From Fictibacillus halophilus (lineage in GTDB: Bacteria; Bacillota; Bacilli; Bacillales; Fictibacillaceae): a stretch of DNA of 64,000 bases. The notes under the pieces are model-generated. The model saw only the letters and a list, made by a program, of their open reading frames with translations. It made no database searches and was not told where the DNA came from. The stretch is taken from NCBI RefSeq assembly GCF_016401385.1, contig NZ_JAEACF010000001.1, positions 1,984,001 through 2,048,000 of the forward strand. Direction: 5' to 3'. Made by a program: the position numbers and the translations under genes. Position 1 is the first letter of the stretch. Each line of letters opens with the position of its first letter. Shown in pieces: positions 16,991-25,532 of this stretch.

Positions 16991-17617
16991 ATGCAGCCTT
17001 TTTATAGATATCCAAATCAACCTCAGCATCCCATGCAGCCCTTTCAAGTAAATCCTTATCTTCAAAACATGAATGGGATGAATGGTATGCCGCGTCAGAT
17101 GGGTTCTGTCGACAGATTCTTGGGGACGATTGGCAGCGGTGGAAGTATTACAGGTGGAACAAGTGTGTTTACGATGTTGAACAACGTGCAAAAGGTCTTA
17201 AAAGTCGCTGAGACGATGGGACCTATGATCAAACAATATGGTCCTGCAATGAGAAATCTGCCTTCCATCATGACAGCTCTTAAAGATTTCCAAAGCGGTT
17301 CGAGCTCAAAGGCAGAAAATGATACTGAGGCAGATACCTCCGAAAAACCGGAAAACACAGAACAAGCGACTGAAACGAATGAGAAAAACGATGCTAAGAA
17401 AAATGTAGTAAAGAAAAATGAAAAGAAAGAAAAAAGAAAAACTGAAACGGAAGAAAAGGTGATTGTGGCTGGTCCTAAGTCTACAAAGACATCCACACAG
17501 GCCGAGGCATCACCAATGATTAAAAAAACTTCAACTGCTACAAAAGCGGTACCAGCTGCACCTAAAACAAACGTACCTAAAGGCTACCACCTATCCGGGC
17601 CGAAACTATATGTATGA
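16991..17617 (+). CDS. yqfQ: YqfQ/VrrA family protein
   Basis: 208 residues from ATG 16991, which follows AAAGGAGGGGG. Three parts: a Pro/Gln/Met-rich N-terminus (residues 1-40), a conserved glycine-rich and helical core (DRFLGTIGSGGS ... LKVAETMGPMIKQYGPAMRN), then a low-complexity Glu/Lys/Thr-rich region (~105-190) and a short conserved end. Related to B. subtilis YqfQ and B. anthracis VrrA. No signal peptide or membrane segment seen. Function unknown; possibly spore or coat related by analogy, but the sequence does not show it. Confidence 0.75.
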   Translation: MQPFYRYPNQPQHPMQPFQVNPYLQNMNGMNGMPRQMGSVDRFLGTIGSGGSITGGTSVFTMLNNVQKVLKVAETMGPMIKQYGPAMRNLPSIMTALKDFQSGSSSKAENDTEADTSEKPENTEQATETNEKNDAKKNVVKKNEKKEKRKTETEEKVIVAGPKSTKTSTQAEASPMIKKTSTATKAVPAAPKTNVPKGYHLSGPKLYV

Positions 17618-17626
17618 GTATAGTGT

Positions 17627-17655
17627 TTGAGTTCTTATGGTCTCTCCTTTATAAT
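17627..17655 (+). promoter_or_regulatory. Probable SigA promoter of ispH
   Basis: TTGAGT (17627-17632), 17-bp spacer, TATAAT (17650-17655). It lies upstream of a terminator-like hairpin at 17681-17708, so the ispH leader would contain that hairpin. Confidence 0.6.
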
Positions 17656-17680
17656 AAACACATACAGAAGTAAATCTCCC

Positions 17681-17712
17681 AAGACAGCATAGATCTCTGT
17701 GCTGTCTTTTAT
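17681..17712 (+). terminator. Hairpin with U-run before ispH
   Basis: AAGACAGCA and TGCTGTCTT pair around a 10-base loop, followed by TTAT. It ends yqfQ, but it also lies in the predicted ispH leader, where it could attenuate. Confidence 0.7.
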
Positions 17713-17735
17713 ATGAAATAAAGGAGAGATCCAAT

Positions 17736-18683
17736 ATGGAAATCGTTAAAATATCTCCACGAGGATATTGTTATGGCGTAGTGGACGCTATGGTTATGGC
17801 ACGCCAAGCAGCGAATGATCCGACATTGCCTAGACCCATCTATATACTAGGTATGATCGTTCACAACAAACATGTGACAGATGCCTTTGAAGATGAAGGA
17901 ATCATTACACTTGATGGAGCTAACAGACTTGAAATTATTAAGAACATTGAATCAGGCACGGTTATCTATACGGCTCATGGTGTTTCACCAGAAGTGAGAC
18001 GGATTGCCCATGAAAAGGGCTTATATGAGATCGATGCTACATGTCCTGATGTTACAAAAACGCATGACCTTATCCGCGAGAAAGAGAAAGAAGGATATGA
18101 GATCATCTATATCGGTAAGAAGGGTCACCCTGAACCAGAAGGCGCGATCGGAATCGCACCTCATATCGTACACCTGGTTGAAAATACCGATGATTTAGAT
18201 TCACTAAACGTGAACAGTGAAAAGATTCTCATTACAAATCAAACGACGATGAGTCAATGGGATGTAGCTGAACTCATTAAGAGACTGCTTATGAGATATC
18301 CTTCTGCTGAAGTTCATAAAGAGATCTGTTTGGCAACTCAAGTCAGGCAAGAAGCTGTTGCAAATCAAGCAGGTGATTGTGACCTGGTACTTGTAGTTGG
18401 AGATCCTAGAAGCAATAACTCAAATCGGTTAGCTCAAGTTTCAGAAGAGATTGCAGGAACAACAGCATACAGAATCTCTGATGTATCTGAAATCGAACTT
18501 AGTTGGTTAGAAGGCGTAAAGAAGGTAGGAATTACTTCTGGTGCTTCTACACCAACACCAATAACGAAAGAAGTTATCGATTTCCTTAAAAACTATGATG
18601 ACCAAAATGAAGAAACCTGGAAAAAAGAGCGTAAGGTAACACTTAATCGCATACTTCCAAAAGTAAAAGAGAAGAAGTCATAA
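17736..18683 (+). CDS. ispH: 4-hydroxy-3-methylbut-2-enyl diphosphate reductase (IspH)
   Basis: 315 residues, full length. Last enzyme of the MEP pathway, reducing HMBPP to IPP and DMAPP with a [4Fe-4S] cluster. The three cluster cysteines lie in PRGYCYGV (C12), DATCPDV (~C101) and EICLATQ (~C203). The proton-donor Glu in TNQTTMSQ/…PEPEG region and the SSNSxRL-type substrate motif (SNNSNRL) are present. Good ribosome-binding site AAAGGAGAG. Strong bidirectional terminator follows. Confidence 0.96.
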   Translation: MEIVKISPRGYCYGVVDAMVMARQAANDPTLPRPIYILGMIVHNKHVTDAFEDEGIITLDGANRLEIIKNIESGTVIYTAHGVSPEVRRIAHEKGLYEIDATCPDVTKTHDLIREKEKEGYEIIYIGKKGHPEPEGAIGIAPHIVHLVENTDDLDSLNVNSEKILITNQTTMSQWDVAELIKRLLMRYPSAEVHKEICLATQVRQEAVANQAGDCDLVLVVGDPRSNNSNRLAQVSEEIAGTTAYRISDVSEIELSWLEGVKKVGITSGASTPTPITKEVIDFLKNYDDQNEETWKKERKVTLNRILPKVKEKKS

Positions 18684-18720
18684 AAAAGAACAGCTGGGTA
18701 TTTCCAGCTGTTCTTTTTTT
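18684..18720. terminator. Bidirectional terminator between ispH and yqfO
   Basis: AAAAAAGAACAGCTGG pairs with CCAGCTGTTCTTTTTT around a 6-base loop; near-perfect symmetry ends both convergent genes. Confidence 0.93.
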
Positions 18721-18746
18721 GTAAGTGTATGGATTTTAACTCTATT

Positions 18747-19868
18747 CTACATAAAAGTAAAAGGATCTGTAATGATGTTTGATTCTACAACAGCAGTCTC
18801 ATACTTATTATTTTTCAGTTTCTGTTCAAGTAATTCCTTGAGCTTACTCTTCATAATCTGTTCAATATGATGGCCCGCATCCACGATTGTTAAACCTTCT
18901 TCTTGAGCATCATGTGCATTGTGGTAATAGATGTCGCCTGTTACTAATACATCTGCTCCTTTATGTAGAGCTGGATAGATGTATTTGTTACCATCGCCTC
19001 CGACGACAGCAACTTTTTTTATTATAGAATTTTTACCTTGAATAACGCGAAGATTTGATAATCCAAAAGCTTTTTTTACATGATCTACAAATTCGTGAAG
19101 GGTCATTTCATTAGAAAGCTTACCAATCTTTCCAATCCCGAGCTCTTTCCCCTTATTCAAAAGCGGATAGAGGTCAAACGCCACTTCTTCATACGGGTGT
19201 GCTTTTTTCATTGCCGAAACAACAACTTTTTGAATAGATTCTGGCATGATTGATTCGATCTTCACTTCTTCTACTTTCTCCAATTGCCCTTGTTTCCCTA
19301 TATATGGCGTGGTTCCTTCTAATGGGGTAAAGGTACCGGTCCCATCACTAGAGAACGAACAATGACTGTAATTTCCGATATGACCTGCTCCAGCATTACC
19401 GATGGCAAACCTGACTTGTTCTTCATGTGTTCGAGGTACAAACACAGATAATTTTACGAGTTTATCTTCATATGTTGTTGATAATACTTCGGTGCTCGTT
19501 AATTGCAATTGATCTGCCAGCCATTCATTAACCCCTAGCGAAGTAACATCTAAGTTCGTGTGTGCAGCATAAACCGTTATATCGTTCTTTATTAACTTTT
19601 CGATAACTTTGCCCTTAGATGTGCCGATATCAATTTTTTTCAACGGACGGTAAAGCAAAGGGTGATGTGCAATAATCAGATCAACTTTTCCTTCAATCGC
19701 TTCATCCACTACACTTTCTAATACATCGAGGGCGATCATCACCTTTTTTATAGGTTTGTTCAATGAACCTACTTGCAAGCCGATAGGATCTCCTTCTACA
19801 GCCATCTTTTTAGGTGCGAAACTTTCTAATAAAGAAATGATGTATTGCCCGCTTGCACATTTACTCAA
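18747..19868 (-). CDS. yqfO: Nif3-like dinuclear metal protein (YqfO)
   Basis: 373 residues from TTG 19868, the length known for the YqfO group. This start follows AGGAG by eight bases and overlaps the trmK stop (TTGA); the upstream GTG at 19877 sits inside the ribosome-binding site. Nif3 halves flank a central PII/CutA-like insert (about residues 125-230). Metal-binding histidines in IIAHHPLLY (~63-71) and DAGHHIEQ near the C-terminus. Named GTP cyclohydrolase I type 2 in many annotations, but activity is unproven. Coupled to trmK as in B. subtilis. Confidence 0.9.
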   Translation of the reverse strand: MSKCASGQYIISLLESFAPKKMAVEGDPIGLQVGSLNKPIKKVMIALDVLESVVDEAIEGKVDLIIAHHPLLYRPLKKIDIGTSKGKVIEKLIKNDITVYAAHTNLDVTSLGVNEWLADQLQLTSTEVLSTTYEDKLVKLSVFVPRTHEEQVRFAIGNAGAGHIGNYSHCSFSSDGTGTFTPLEGTTPYIGKQGQLEKVEEVKIESIMPESIQKVVVSAMKKAHPYEEVAFDLYPLLNKGKELGIGKIGKLSNEMTLHEFVDHVKKAFGLSNLRVIQGKNSIIKKVAVVGGDGNKYIYPALHKGADVLVTGDIYYHNAHDAQEEGLTIVDAGHHIEQIMKSKLKELLEQKLKNNKYETAVVESNIITDPFTFM

Positions 19869-20566
19869 GAAATCCACTCCTCTGCGTATTTAATGTTTCT
19901 TCTTAGTTCTTCTCTTTTTTCTTCTGCTGTCGCTCCTGAACTATTTTCCATTTGAGTCAATATTGCATTCCATTGCTTGACTTCCCCTGCCCACTTTTCT
20001 TTAAACGCTTCGTTCTGATTTTTTAATAAGAATGGGCCAAACAATAATTCCGCTTCTTTATGATCAGAATAAGGTTGTTCCCCTGAACGTTCAGCTACAA
20101 GGATCTCGTAAATCTTACCATCTTCTTTTAAAATTTCTTCATCAATCAATACCCAGTTCTCTTTTAAAAGCCACTTTCTGACTGTACTTGATCCAATGTT
20201 AGGTTGAAGAATAAGACGTCTTGCACGACCTAACTTATTCTTTCCTTTTTCAAGAATAGAAGTGATTAAAGAACCTCCCATGCCGCAAATGGTGATAACT
20301 TCTGCTTCGTCTGGGTTAAGCACGGAAAGTCCATCACCTTTCCTTACTTCGATCACATCGTTTAGTTTATCTAAATCCACCTGTTCTTTAGCGGATAAAA
20401 AAGGGCCGTCTGTAATCTCTCCTGCAATTCCTTTTTTTATCACTTTTTTTAGACCTAGATAACAAGGAAGATATGCGTGGTCAGATCCGATATCTGCTAA
20501 TATTGTGTTTTCAGGTACGTATGAAGCAACTCGCTCGAGTCGATTTGATAATTTTTCTGAATTCAT
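19865..20566 (-). CDS. trmK: tRNA (adenine22-N1)-methyltransferase TrmK
   Basis: 233 residues from ATG 20566. GGTG lies six bases upstream and the protein then begins as known homologues do (LSNRLERVASYVP); longer in-frame starts are rejected. Class I SAM-dependent methyltransferase: motif I ADIGSDHAYLP (residues ~22-32), ICGMGG motif IV-like (~95-100). Methylates N1 of A22 in the D-stem of class II tRNAs. Operon with yqfO through a TTGA overlap. Confidence 0.9.
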   Translation of the reverse strand: MNSEKLSNRLERVASYVPENTILADIGSDHAYLPCYLGLKKVIKKGIAGEITDGPFLSAKEQVDLDKLNDVIEVRKGDGLSVLNPDEAEVITICGMGGSLITSILEKGKNKLGRARRLILQPNIGSSTVRKWLLKENWVLIDEEILKEDGKIYEILVAERSGEQPYSDHKEAELLFGPFLLKNQNEAFKEKWAGEVKQWNAILTQMENSSGATAEEKREELRRNIKYAEEWIS

Positions 20567-20688
20567 TTTCATCACCGTTTCAATTAGTTTATTCGTTTTA
20601 GTATTCGCAACTTCAATCATTTATTGTAAAAGAAAGCTAGAAAGACATATAGCTTTTAGAAAAGTACGAAATTACGATCACATCATAC

Positions 20689-20727
20689 AAAGAAAAGAGC
20701 TTCTTGTTATAAATAACAAGAAGCTCT
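20689..20727 (-). terminator. Terminator of cccA
   Basis: A 15-bp perfect inverted repeat (AGAGCTTCTTGTTAT and its complement) with a 2-base loop, followed on the minus strand by TTTCTTTG. A very strong hairpin. Confidence 0.88.
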
Positions 20728-20734
20728 TCTTATT

Positions 20735-21079
20735 TTATTTTTTTTCTGCTAACCAATCAACTAGTATTTTAGCTTCTTCACCTTTTACGACACCAGCTGG
20801 CATTCCACCTGGTTTACCGTTTTTGATAATATCAGCAATTTCTTCCGGCTTATACTTGCCACCAATCTTATCAAGTGCTGGTCCCGATGCACCTTCAAGG
20901 TTTTGTCCATGACAAGAAGAACAGTTTTGTTTAAAAATAGCTTCCGGATCCATAGCAGCCTTTTCTTTATTTTCACTAGCCGTATGAATTTTGTTGATAC
21001 CATATCCGCCCATTGTAAGCATAAGAACAATTCCAATAACTCCAATAATGGCAAAAGGAATGAGTGGATTACGTTTCAT
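20735..21079 (-). CDS. cccA: Membrane-anchored cytochrome c-550 (CccA)
   Basis: 114 residues. One N-terminal membrane anchor (residues ~7-26), linker, then a small cytochrome c domain outside the membrane. Haem is bound through C53-x-x-C56-H57 (CSSCH); M93 in GGMPAG is the likely sixth ligand. Carries electrons towards cytochrome oxidase. ATG follows GAAGGAGG. Same place as in B. subtilis (beside sigA), except that two fatty-acid genes lie between. A palindromic cre-like site is about 90 bases upstream. Confidence 0.93.
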   Translation of the reverse strand: MKRNPLIPFAIIGVIGIVLMLTMGGYGINKIHTASENKEKAAMDPEAIFKQNCSSCHGQNLEGASGPALDKIGGKYKPEEIADIIKNGKPGGMPAGVVKGEEAKILVDWLAEKK

Positions 21080-21167
21080 GCAAATTCCTCCTTCGTCTGT
21101 ACACTACATGTGTTGTGATCTTGATAATCTTAATATGTATAGTAAACAATCCATAACCTATTGTACT

Positions 21168-21181
21168 GTAAAAGCGTTTAC
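21168..21181. promoter_or_regulatory. cre-like palindrome upstream of cccA
   Basis: GTAAA-AGCG-TTTAC, a palindromic element resembling CcpA operators but with two mismatches to TGWAANCGNTNWCA at its ends. Glucose repression of cccA is known in B. subtilis, which supports the reading. Unproven. Confidence 0.4.
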
Positions 21182-21288
21182 TTGGGAAGTACAAACTCTA
21201 TTTTTCCCAGTTTTGTCACAGCATTAACTTTTTAAACTTTTTTACCTAAGTTTTGTAGATTCAGTTATTCACTTTATGTGAAGAGGTA

Positions 21289-21321
21289 CAAAAAAGAAAA
21301 AAGCCACACTACTGGTGGCTA
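21289..21321 (-). terminator. Terminator of the acyl-CoA synthetase gene
   Basis: AGCCAC and GTGGCT form the stem; on the minus strand the T-rich run TTTTTTCTTTTTT follows. It overlaps the end of the coding region. Confidence 0.75.
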
Positions 21322-22932
21322 TTCATGTATAACTGAAAGTGCCTCTATCGCTTGTTCTCGAAGCTTAAATTTCTGTACTTTTCCAGAGGCAGTCATCGGA
21401 TACTGATCAAGAAAGAGATAATATTCTGGAATCTTGAAGTGCGAGATTTTTCCTCTACAATAAGCCTTCAATTCATTTTCAGAAAGTGAATGACCTTCTT
21501 TTATCTGGATGCATGCCGCTACTTTTTCTCCAAATTTTTTATCCGGGACACCGATTACTTGTACATCAAGGATAGAAGGATGTGAATAGAGGAATTCTTC
21601 AACCTCTCTCGGATATACGTTCTCACCGCCACGGATGATCATATCTTTCAAGCGACCTGTGATTTTAAAGTAGCCTTCTTTATCAACAGTGGCTAAGTCT
21701 CCAGTATGAAGCCATCCTTCCGAATCAATCGCTTCGTTCGTCGCTTCAGGCATCTTGTAATAGCCTTTCATGACGTGGTAACCTCGTGTACAAAGTTCTC
21801 CTTGTTCACCAGGTTTCACTTCTTTATTTGTTATAGGATTGACCACTTTTGCTTCTACTTGAGAATGCTTCTTTCCAACCGTTTCTACTCTCCGCTCGAT
21901 CGGATCATCCGTTCTCGTTTGAGTGATAACAGGAGATGATTCTGTTTGCCCATAAGCTATTGTTATCTCTGACATTCCCATCTTTTCAATCACTTTCTTC
22001 ATCACTTCAATCGGACAAGGTGATCCTGCCATGATTCCTGTACGAAGTGTTCCTAAATCATAAGAATCAAAATTAGGAAGATTTAGTTCCGCTATGAACA
22101 TTGTCGGAACTCCGTGTAATCCTGTACACTTTTCGTTTTGAACCGTTTCCAAAACTTCCTGAGGATCAAATTGGACGATTGGCACCATCGTAGCTCCGAC
22201 TGAAACTGCTGCAAGGGTACCTAGTACACATCCAAAACAATGAAAGAAAGGAACAGGTATACACAATCGATCTGCACTTGTTAGGTTCATGCTTTCCGCA
22301 ATCTGTCTCGCGTTATTCACAATATTGTAATGCGTTAGCATGACTCCTTTTGGAAATCCTGTAGTTCCAGACGTGTACTGCATATTGATGACATCATCAC
22401 AGTGAAGAGATGCTTCTCTTCTTTGAAGATCTTCATCAGATATCACATTCCCAGCTTCCAACATATCGGAAAAAATCTCATAGGACGAAGATTCAGCATC
22501 TAGTTGAATAAAATGTTTCAATACAGGAAATTCCGCTAATCGATCTTTTACGGAGTCTACCATATCTTTGTAAGATGTAGTTCGAAATGATTCTATAAAG
22601 AATAAAGCTTTCGCATCAGACTGCTTCAACAAGTAATCTAATTCAGATGACTGATAATTCGTATTGACCGTGACTAAAACGGCACCAGCTCTGGCTGACC
22701 CGAATTGAAGCAGCAGCCATTCAGGTACATTTGTAGCCCAAACAGCTATATGGTCTCCTTTTTCAATGCCCATCGCCATCAGACCTTTGGCAACTTTTGT
22801 CGTTAATTCATAAAATTCTTGATAGGTGTAGCGAATTCCTAGTTTACTGTAAACCATAGCTTCTTGATCCTTAAGTTTCAACGCTTGTTTCCTTAAACAA
22901 TCCCCTACAGTTACTTTCATTAGTTCAGCCAT
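21319..22932 (-). CDS. Acyl-CoA synthetase (AMP-binding, fatty-acid type)
   Basis: 537 residues, ANL superfamily. Motifs: YTSGTTGFPKG (P-loop, residues ~187-197), AYGQTESSP (~325-333), and the hinge/C-domain GWLHTGDLA ... GRLKDMIIRGGENVYP with the catalytic Lys in SGKVQKFKLRE. Activates a fatty acid to acyl-AMP and then acyl-CoA. Similar to the B. subtilis YngI group. Thirty-four bases downstream of the acyl-CoA dehydrogenase gene and probably co-transcribed, forming a small beta-oxidation or branched-acid degradation operon. Chain-length specificity cannot be told. Confidence 0.9.
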   Translation of the reverse strand: MAELMKVTVGDCLRKQALKLKDQEAMVYSKLGIRYTYQEFYELTTKVAKGLMAMGIEKGDHIAVWATNVPEWLLLQFGSARAGAVLVTVNTNYQSSELDYLLKQSDAKALFFIESFRTTSYKDMVDSVKDRLAEFPVLKHFIQLDAESSSYEIFSDMLEAGNVISDEDLQRREASLHCDDVINMQYTSGTTGFPKGVMLTHYNIVNNARQIAESMNLTSADRLCIPVPFFHCFGCVLGTLAAVSVGATMVPIVQFDPQEVLETVQNEKCTGLHGVPTMFIAELNLPNFDSYDLGTLRTGIMAGSPCPIEVMKKVIEKMGMSEITIAYGQTESSPVITQTRTDDPIERRVETVGKKHSQVEAKVVNPITNKEVKPGEQGELCTRGYHVMKGYYKMPEATNEAIDSEGWLHTGDLATVDKEGYFKITGRLKDMIIRGGENVYPREVEEFLYSHPSILDVQVIGVPDKKFGEKVAACIQIKEGHSLSENELKAYCRGKISHFKIPEYYLFLDQYPMTASGKVQKFKLREQAIEALSVIHE

Positions 22933-22966
22933 AATTCACCCCATCACTTAATCTTTTTAACGATTG

Positions 22967-24106
22967 TTAGCAGCCAATCTCTCTTGCAATAACGATCCGT
23001 TGAATTTCTGATGTACCTTCTCCAATCTCAAGAAGTTTAGCGTCTCTGAAGTAACGTTCCACATGATAATCTCTCATATAGCCGTTACCACCATGAATTT
23101 GAACGGATTCAGAACAGATCTGCATACATGCTTCTGATGCATATAATTTTGCCATGGAAGCTTCTTTTGAGAACTTCTTACCTTGATCTTTTAGCCACGC
23201 CGCTTTGTATACCATTAATCTTGCAAGTTCGATCTTCATTGCCATATCTGCAAGTTTAAATTGAATCGCTTGAAACTTCGAAATGGATCTTCCAAATTGT
23301 TTCCGCTCTTTCGCATAGGTTAGAGCCTTCTCATAGGCCGCCTGTGCAATTCCAACCGCCATAGCCCCAATACCTATTCTTCCTCCATCCAACGTTACCA
23401 GGAACTGTTTAAAGCCGTCTCCGCGCTTTCCTAAAAGGTTTTCTTCAGGCACTCTCACATCTTCCATAAAAAGTTCAGTCGTATTTGAAGAGTGAAGACC
23501 CATTTTCTCGTAATTATCAATAACAGAGAATCCTTTTGCATCTGTTGGTACGATAATTGCTGATATTTCTTTATCGTTACCATTTCTATTCGTAATTGCG
23601 GTTAACGCTAAGTGCTTGGCGTAGCTCGCATTCGTGATATAGCATTTAGAGCCATTAATGAACCATTCACCATTTTCGTTTTTCGCTGTTGTTTCTGTAC
23701 CACCTGCATCAGAACCTGCATTCGGTTCTGTTAATCCGAATGCTCCAAGTGAGTCACCTGTACAGATTGGTGTTAGATATTTTTCTTTTTGTTCGTGAGT
23801 GCCAAATAGGTTTAAGGGAGCTCCACCTAAAGATACGTGTGCAGAATATGTAATTCCAGTAGAACCACAAGCGCGGCTCAGTTCTTCTACAGCAATGGCA
23901 AAACTTATTGTATCAGCTCCGCCTCCACCATATTCTTCGGGAAAAGGCAGACCCATCATTCCTAATTTAGAAAGCTTTTGAAAAATCTCTACCGGGAATT
24001 CTTTATTTTTATCTCTTGCTTCAGCTCCCGGTGCTACCACTTCATCTGCAAATTCTTTCATCATTTTTTGAATCATCAACTGCTCTTCTGTTAATGTAAA
24101 ATTCAT
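22967..24106 (-). CDS. Acyl-CoA dehydrogenase
   Basis: 379 residues, full-length flavoprotein of the short/medium/branched-chain group. Signatures: [15 protein letters not shown] (residues ~126-140) for substrate and [26 protein letters not shown], and the end [21 protein letters not shown] where the Glu of EGTSEIQ is the usual catalytic base. Introduces the alpha,beta double bond, passing electrons to electron-transfer flavoprotein. First gene of a likely operon with the synthetase. A cre-like site and good promoter precede it, pointing to catabolite repression. Confidence 0.92.
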   Translation of the reverse strand: MNFTLTEEQLMIQKMMKEFADEVVAPGAEARDKNKEFPVEIFQKLSKLGMMGLPFPEEYGGGGADTISFAIAVEELSRACGSTGITYSAHVSLGGAPLNLFGTHEQKEKYLTPICTGDSLGAFGLTEPNAGSDAGGTETTAKNENGEWFINGSKCYITNASYAKHLALTAITNRNGNDKEISAIIVPTDAKGFSVIDNYEKMGLHSSNTTELFMEDVRVPEENLLGKRGDGFKQFLVTLDGGRIGIGAMAVGIAQAAYEKALTYAKERKQFGRSISKFQAIQFKLADMAMKIELARLMVYKAAWLKDQGKKFSKEASMAKLYASEACMQICSESVQIHGGNGYMRDYHVERYFRDAKLLEIGEGTSEIQRIVIAREIGC

Positions 24107-24144
24107 GGTTGCATCCCACCCTTTAATAAATTTACGCTGTTATT

Positions 24145-24158
24145 TGTATGCGCTTACA
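24145..24158. promoter_or_regulatory. cre-like (CcpA) site of the acyl-CoA dehydrogenase operon
   Basis: TGTATGCGCTTACA matches TGWAANCGNTNWCA with one mismatch. It lies immediately downstream of the predicted transcription start, where CcpA repression sites are common. Confidence 0.7.
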
Positions 24159-24163
24159 TATTT

Positions 24164-24193
24164 ATTATAGATATAAAGGCTGAATTTTTACAA
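24164..24193 (-). promoter_or_regulatory. Promoter of the acyl-CoA dehydrogenase operon
   Basis: On the minus strand TTGTAA (24193-24188), 18 bp, TATAAT (24169-24164). Confidence 0.65.
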
Positions 24194-24327
24194 GATTTAA
24201 AGAATTTTTAATTTAATATAAAGTAGAATAAGCAAGCAACAAATAGAATTTCGTAGAAAAAGCAAGTGCAAAATGAGTTTTTGGTGAGTTTGCATTGAAG
24301 TGGAATAATAAGTAAAATAAAAGAAAT

Positions 24328-24354
24328 AAAAAAAGCTTGCCCAGAGTTGGGCAA
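24328..24354 (-). terminator. Terminator of the dnaG-sigA operon
   Basis: TTGCCCA-GAGT-TGGGCAA followed on the minus strand by a GC step and a T run. Lies six bases beyond the sigA stop. Confidence 0.85.
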
Positions 24355-24359
24355 ACTTT

Positions 24360-25490
24360 CTATTCTAAAAAGTCTTTTAATCGTTTACTTCTACTTGGAT
24401 GGCGGAGTTTACGGAGTGCTTTAGCTTCAATCTGACGAATACGTTCACGAGTTACGCCAAATACTTTACCAACTTCTTCAAGGGTGCGAGTTCGTCCGTC
24501 ATCAAGTCCGAAACGCAGACGAAGAACATTTTCTTCTCGGTCAGTTAGGGTATCTAGAACATCTTCAAGCTGTTCTTTCAATAGTTCATAGGCAGCAGCT
24601 TCTGAAGGGGCTAATGCATCCTGATCTTCAATAAAATCACCAAGATGAGAATCGTCTTCCTCACCAATAGGTGTTTCTAAAGAGACTGGTTCTTGAGCAA
24701 TCTTCAGGATTTCACGAACCTTCTCAGGCGTTAATTCCATTTCAGCACCGATTTCTTCAGGTGATGGTTCACGCCCAAGATCTTGAAGTAGCTGACGTTG
24801 AACACGAATCAGTTTATTAATCGTCTCAACCATATGAACGGGAATACGAATCGTACGAGCTTGGTCAGCAATAGCACGAGTGATCGCCTGACGAATCCAC
24901 CAAGTCGCATACGTACTAAATTTAAATCCTTTATCATAGTCGAACTTTTCAACAGCTTTGATCAATCCCATGTTACCTTCTTGGATAAGATCAAGAAACA
25001 GCATTCCACGACCAACATAACGTTTTGCAATACTTACAACCAATCGTAAGTTAGCTTCTGCAAGACGGCGTTTAGCTTCTTCATCACCGTTCTCAATACG
25101 CTTAGCAAGTTCGATCTCTTCATCTGCTGAAAGTAAGTCTACACGTCCGATCTCTTTTAAATACATACGCACCGGATCGTTGATCTTAACTCCTGGTGGT
25201 ACGCTTAAGTCATTAAGATCGAATTCTTCTTCCTCTTTTTCCATTTCGAACTTAGGATCTTCTTCGTCTTCTGCATCTTCAGACGCTTCAGCAACTTCAA
25301 CACCTTGTTCTTCGAGGTATGAATAGAACTCGTCCATTTGATCAGAATCTTGTTCAAAAGGTGCCAGCTTACTTGTGATTTCAGTATATGTTAGCCGTCC
25401 TCGCTTTTTACCGGCCTCAACTAATTGTTCTTTAACTTGATCGATGGTTAATTCGCCTTCCGTTCCTTGACGGTTTGGTTTCTCAGCCAT
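24360..25490 (-). CDS. sigA: RNA polymerase primary sigma factor SigA
   Basis: 376 residues from ATG 25490, which follows GGAAGGAGGGG. Region 1.1 acidic N-terminus, then region 1.2 ([11 protein letters not shown]), region 2 with the -10 recognition helix ([10 protein letters not shown]), region 3, and region 4.2 HTH ([30 protein letters not shown]). Housekeeping sigma factor recognising TTGACA-N17-TATAAT, in line with promoters seen in this window. Last gene of the dnaG-sigA unit, 43 bases after dnaG. Confidence 0.98.
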   Translation of the reverse strand: MAEKPNRQGTEGELTIDQVKEQLVEAGKKRGRLTYTEITSKLAPFEQDSDQMDEFYSYLEEQGVEVAEASEDAEDEEDPKFEMEKEEEEFDLNDLSVPPGVKINDPVRMYLKEIGRVDLLSADEEIELAKRIENGDEEAKRRLAEANLRLVVSIAKRYVGRGMLFLDLIQEGNMGLIKAVEKFDYDKGFKFSTYATWWIRQAITRAIADQARTIRIPVHMVETINKLIRVQRQLLQDLGREPSPEEIGAEMELTPEKVREILKIAQEPVSLETPIGEEDDSHLGDFIEDQDALAPSEAAAYELLKEQLEDVLDTLTDREENVLRLRFGLDDGRTRTLEEVGKVFGVTRERIRQIEAKALRKLRHPSRSKRLKDFLE

Positions 25491-25532
25491 TCGATCCCCT
25501 CCTTCCAAAACTTCAACCATCCTACATCCCGA

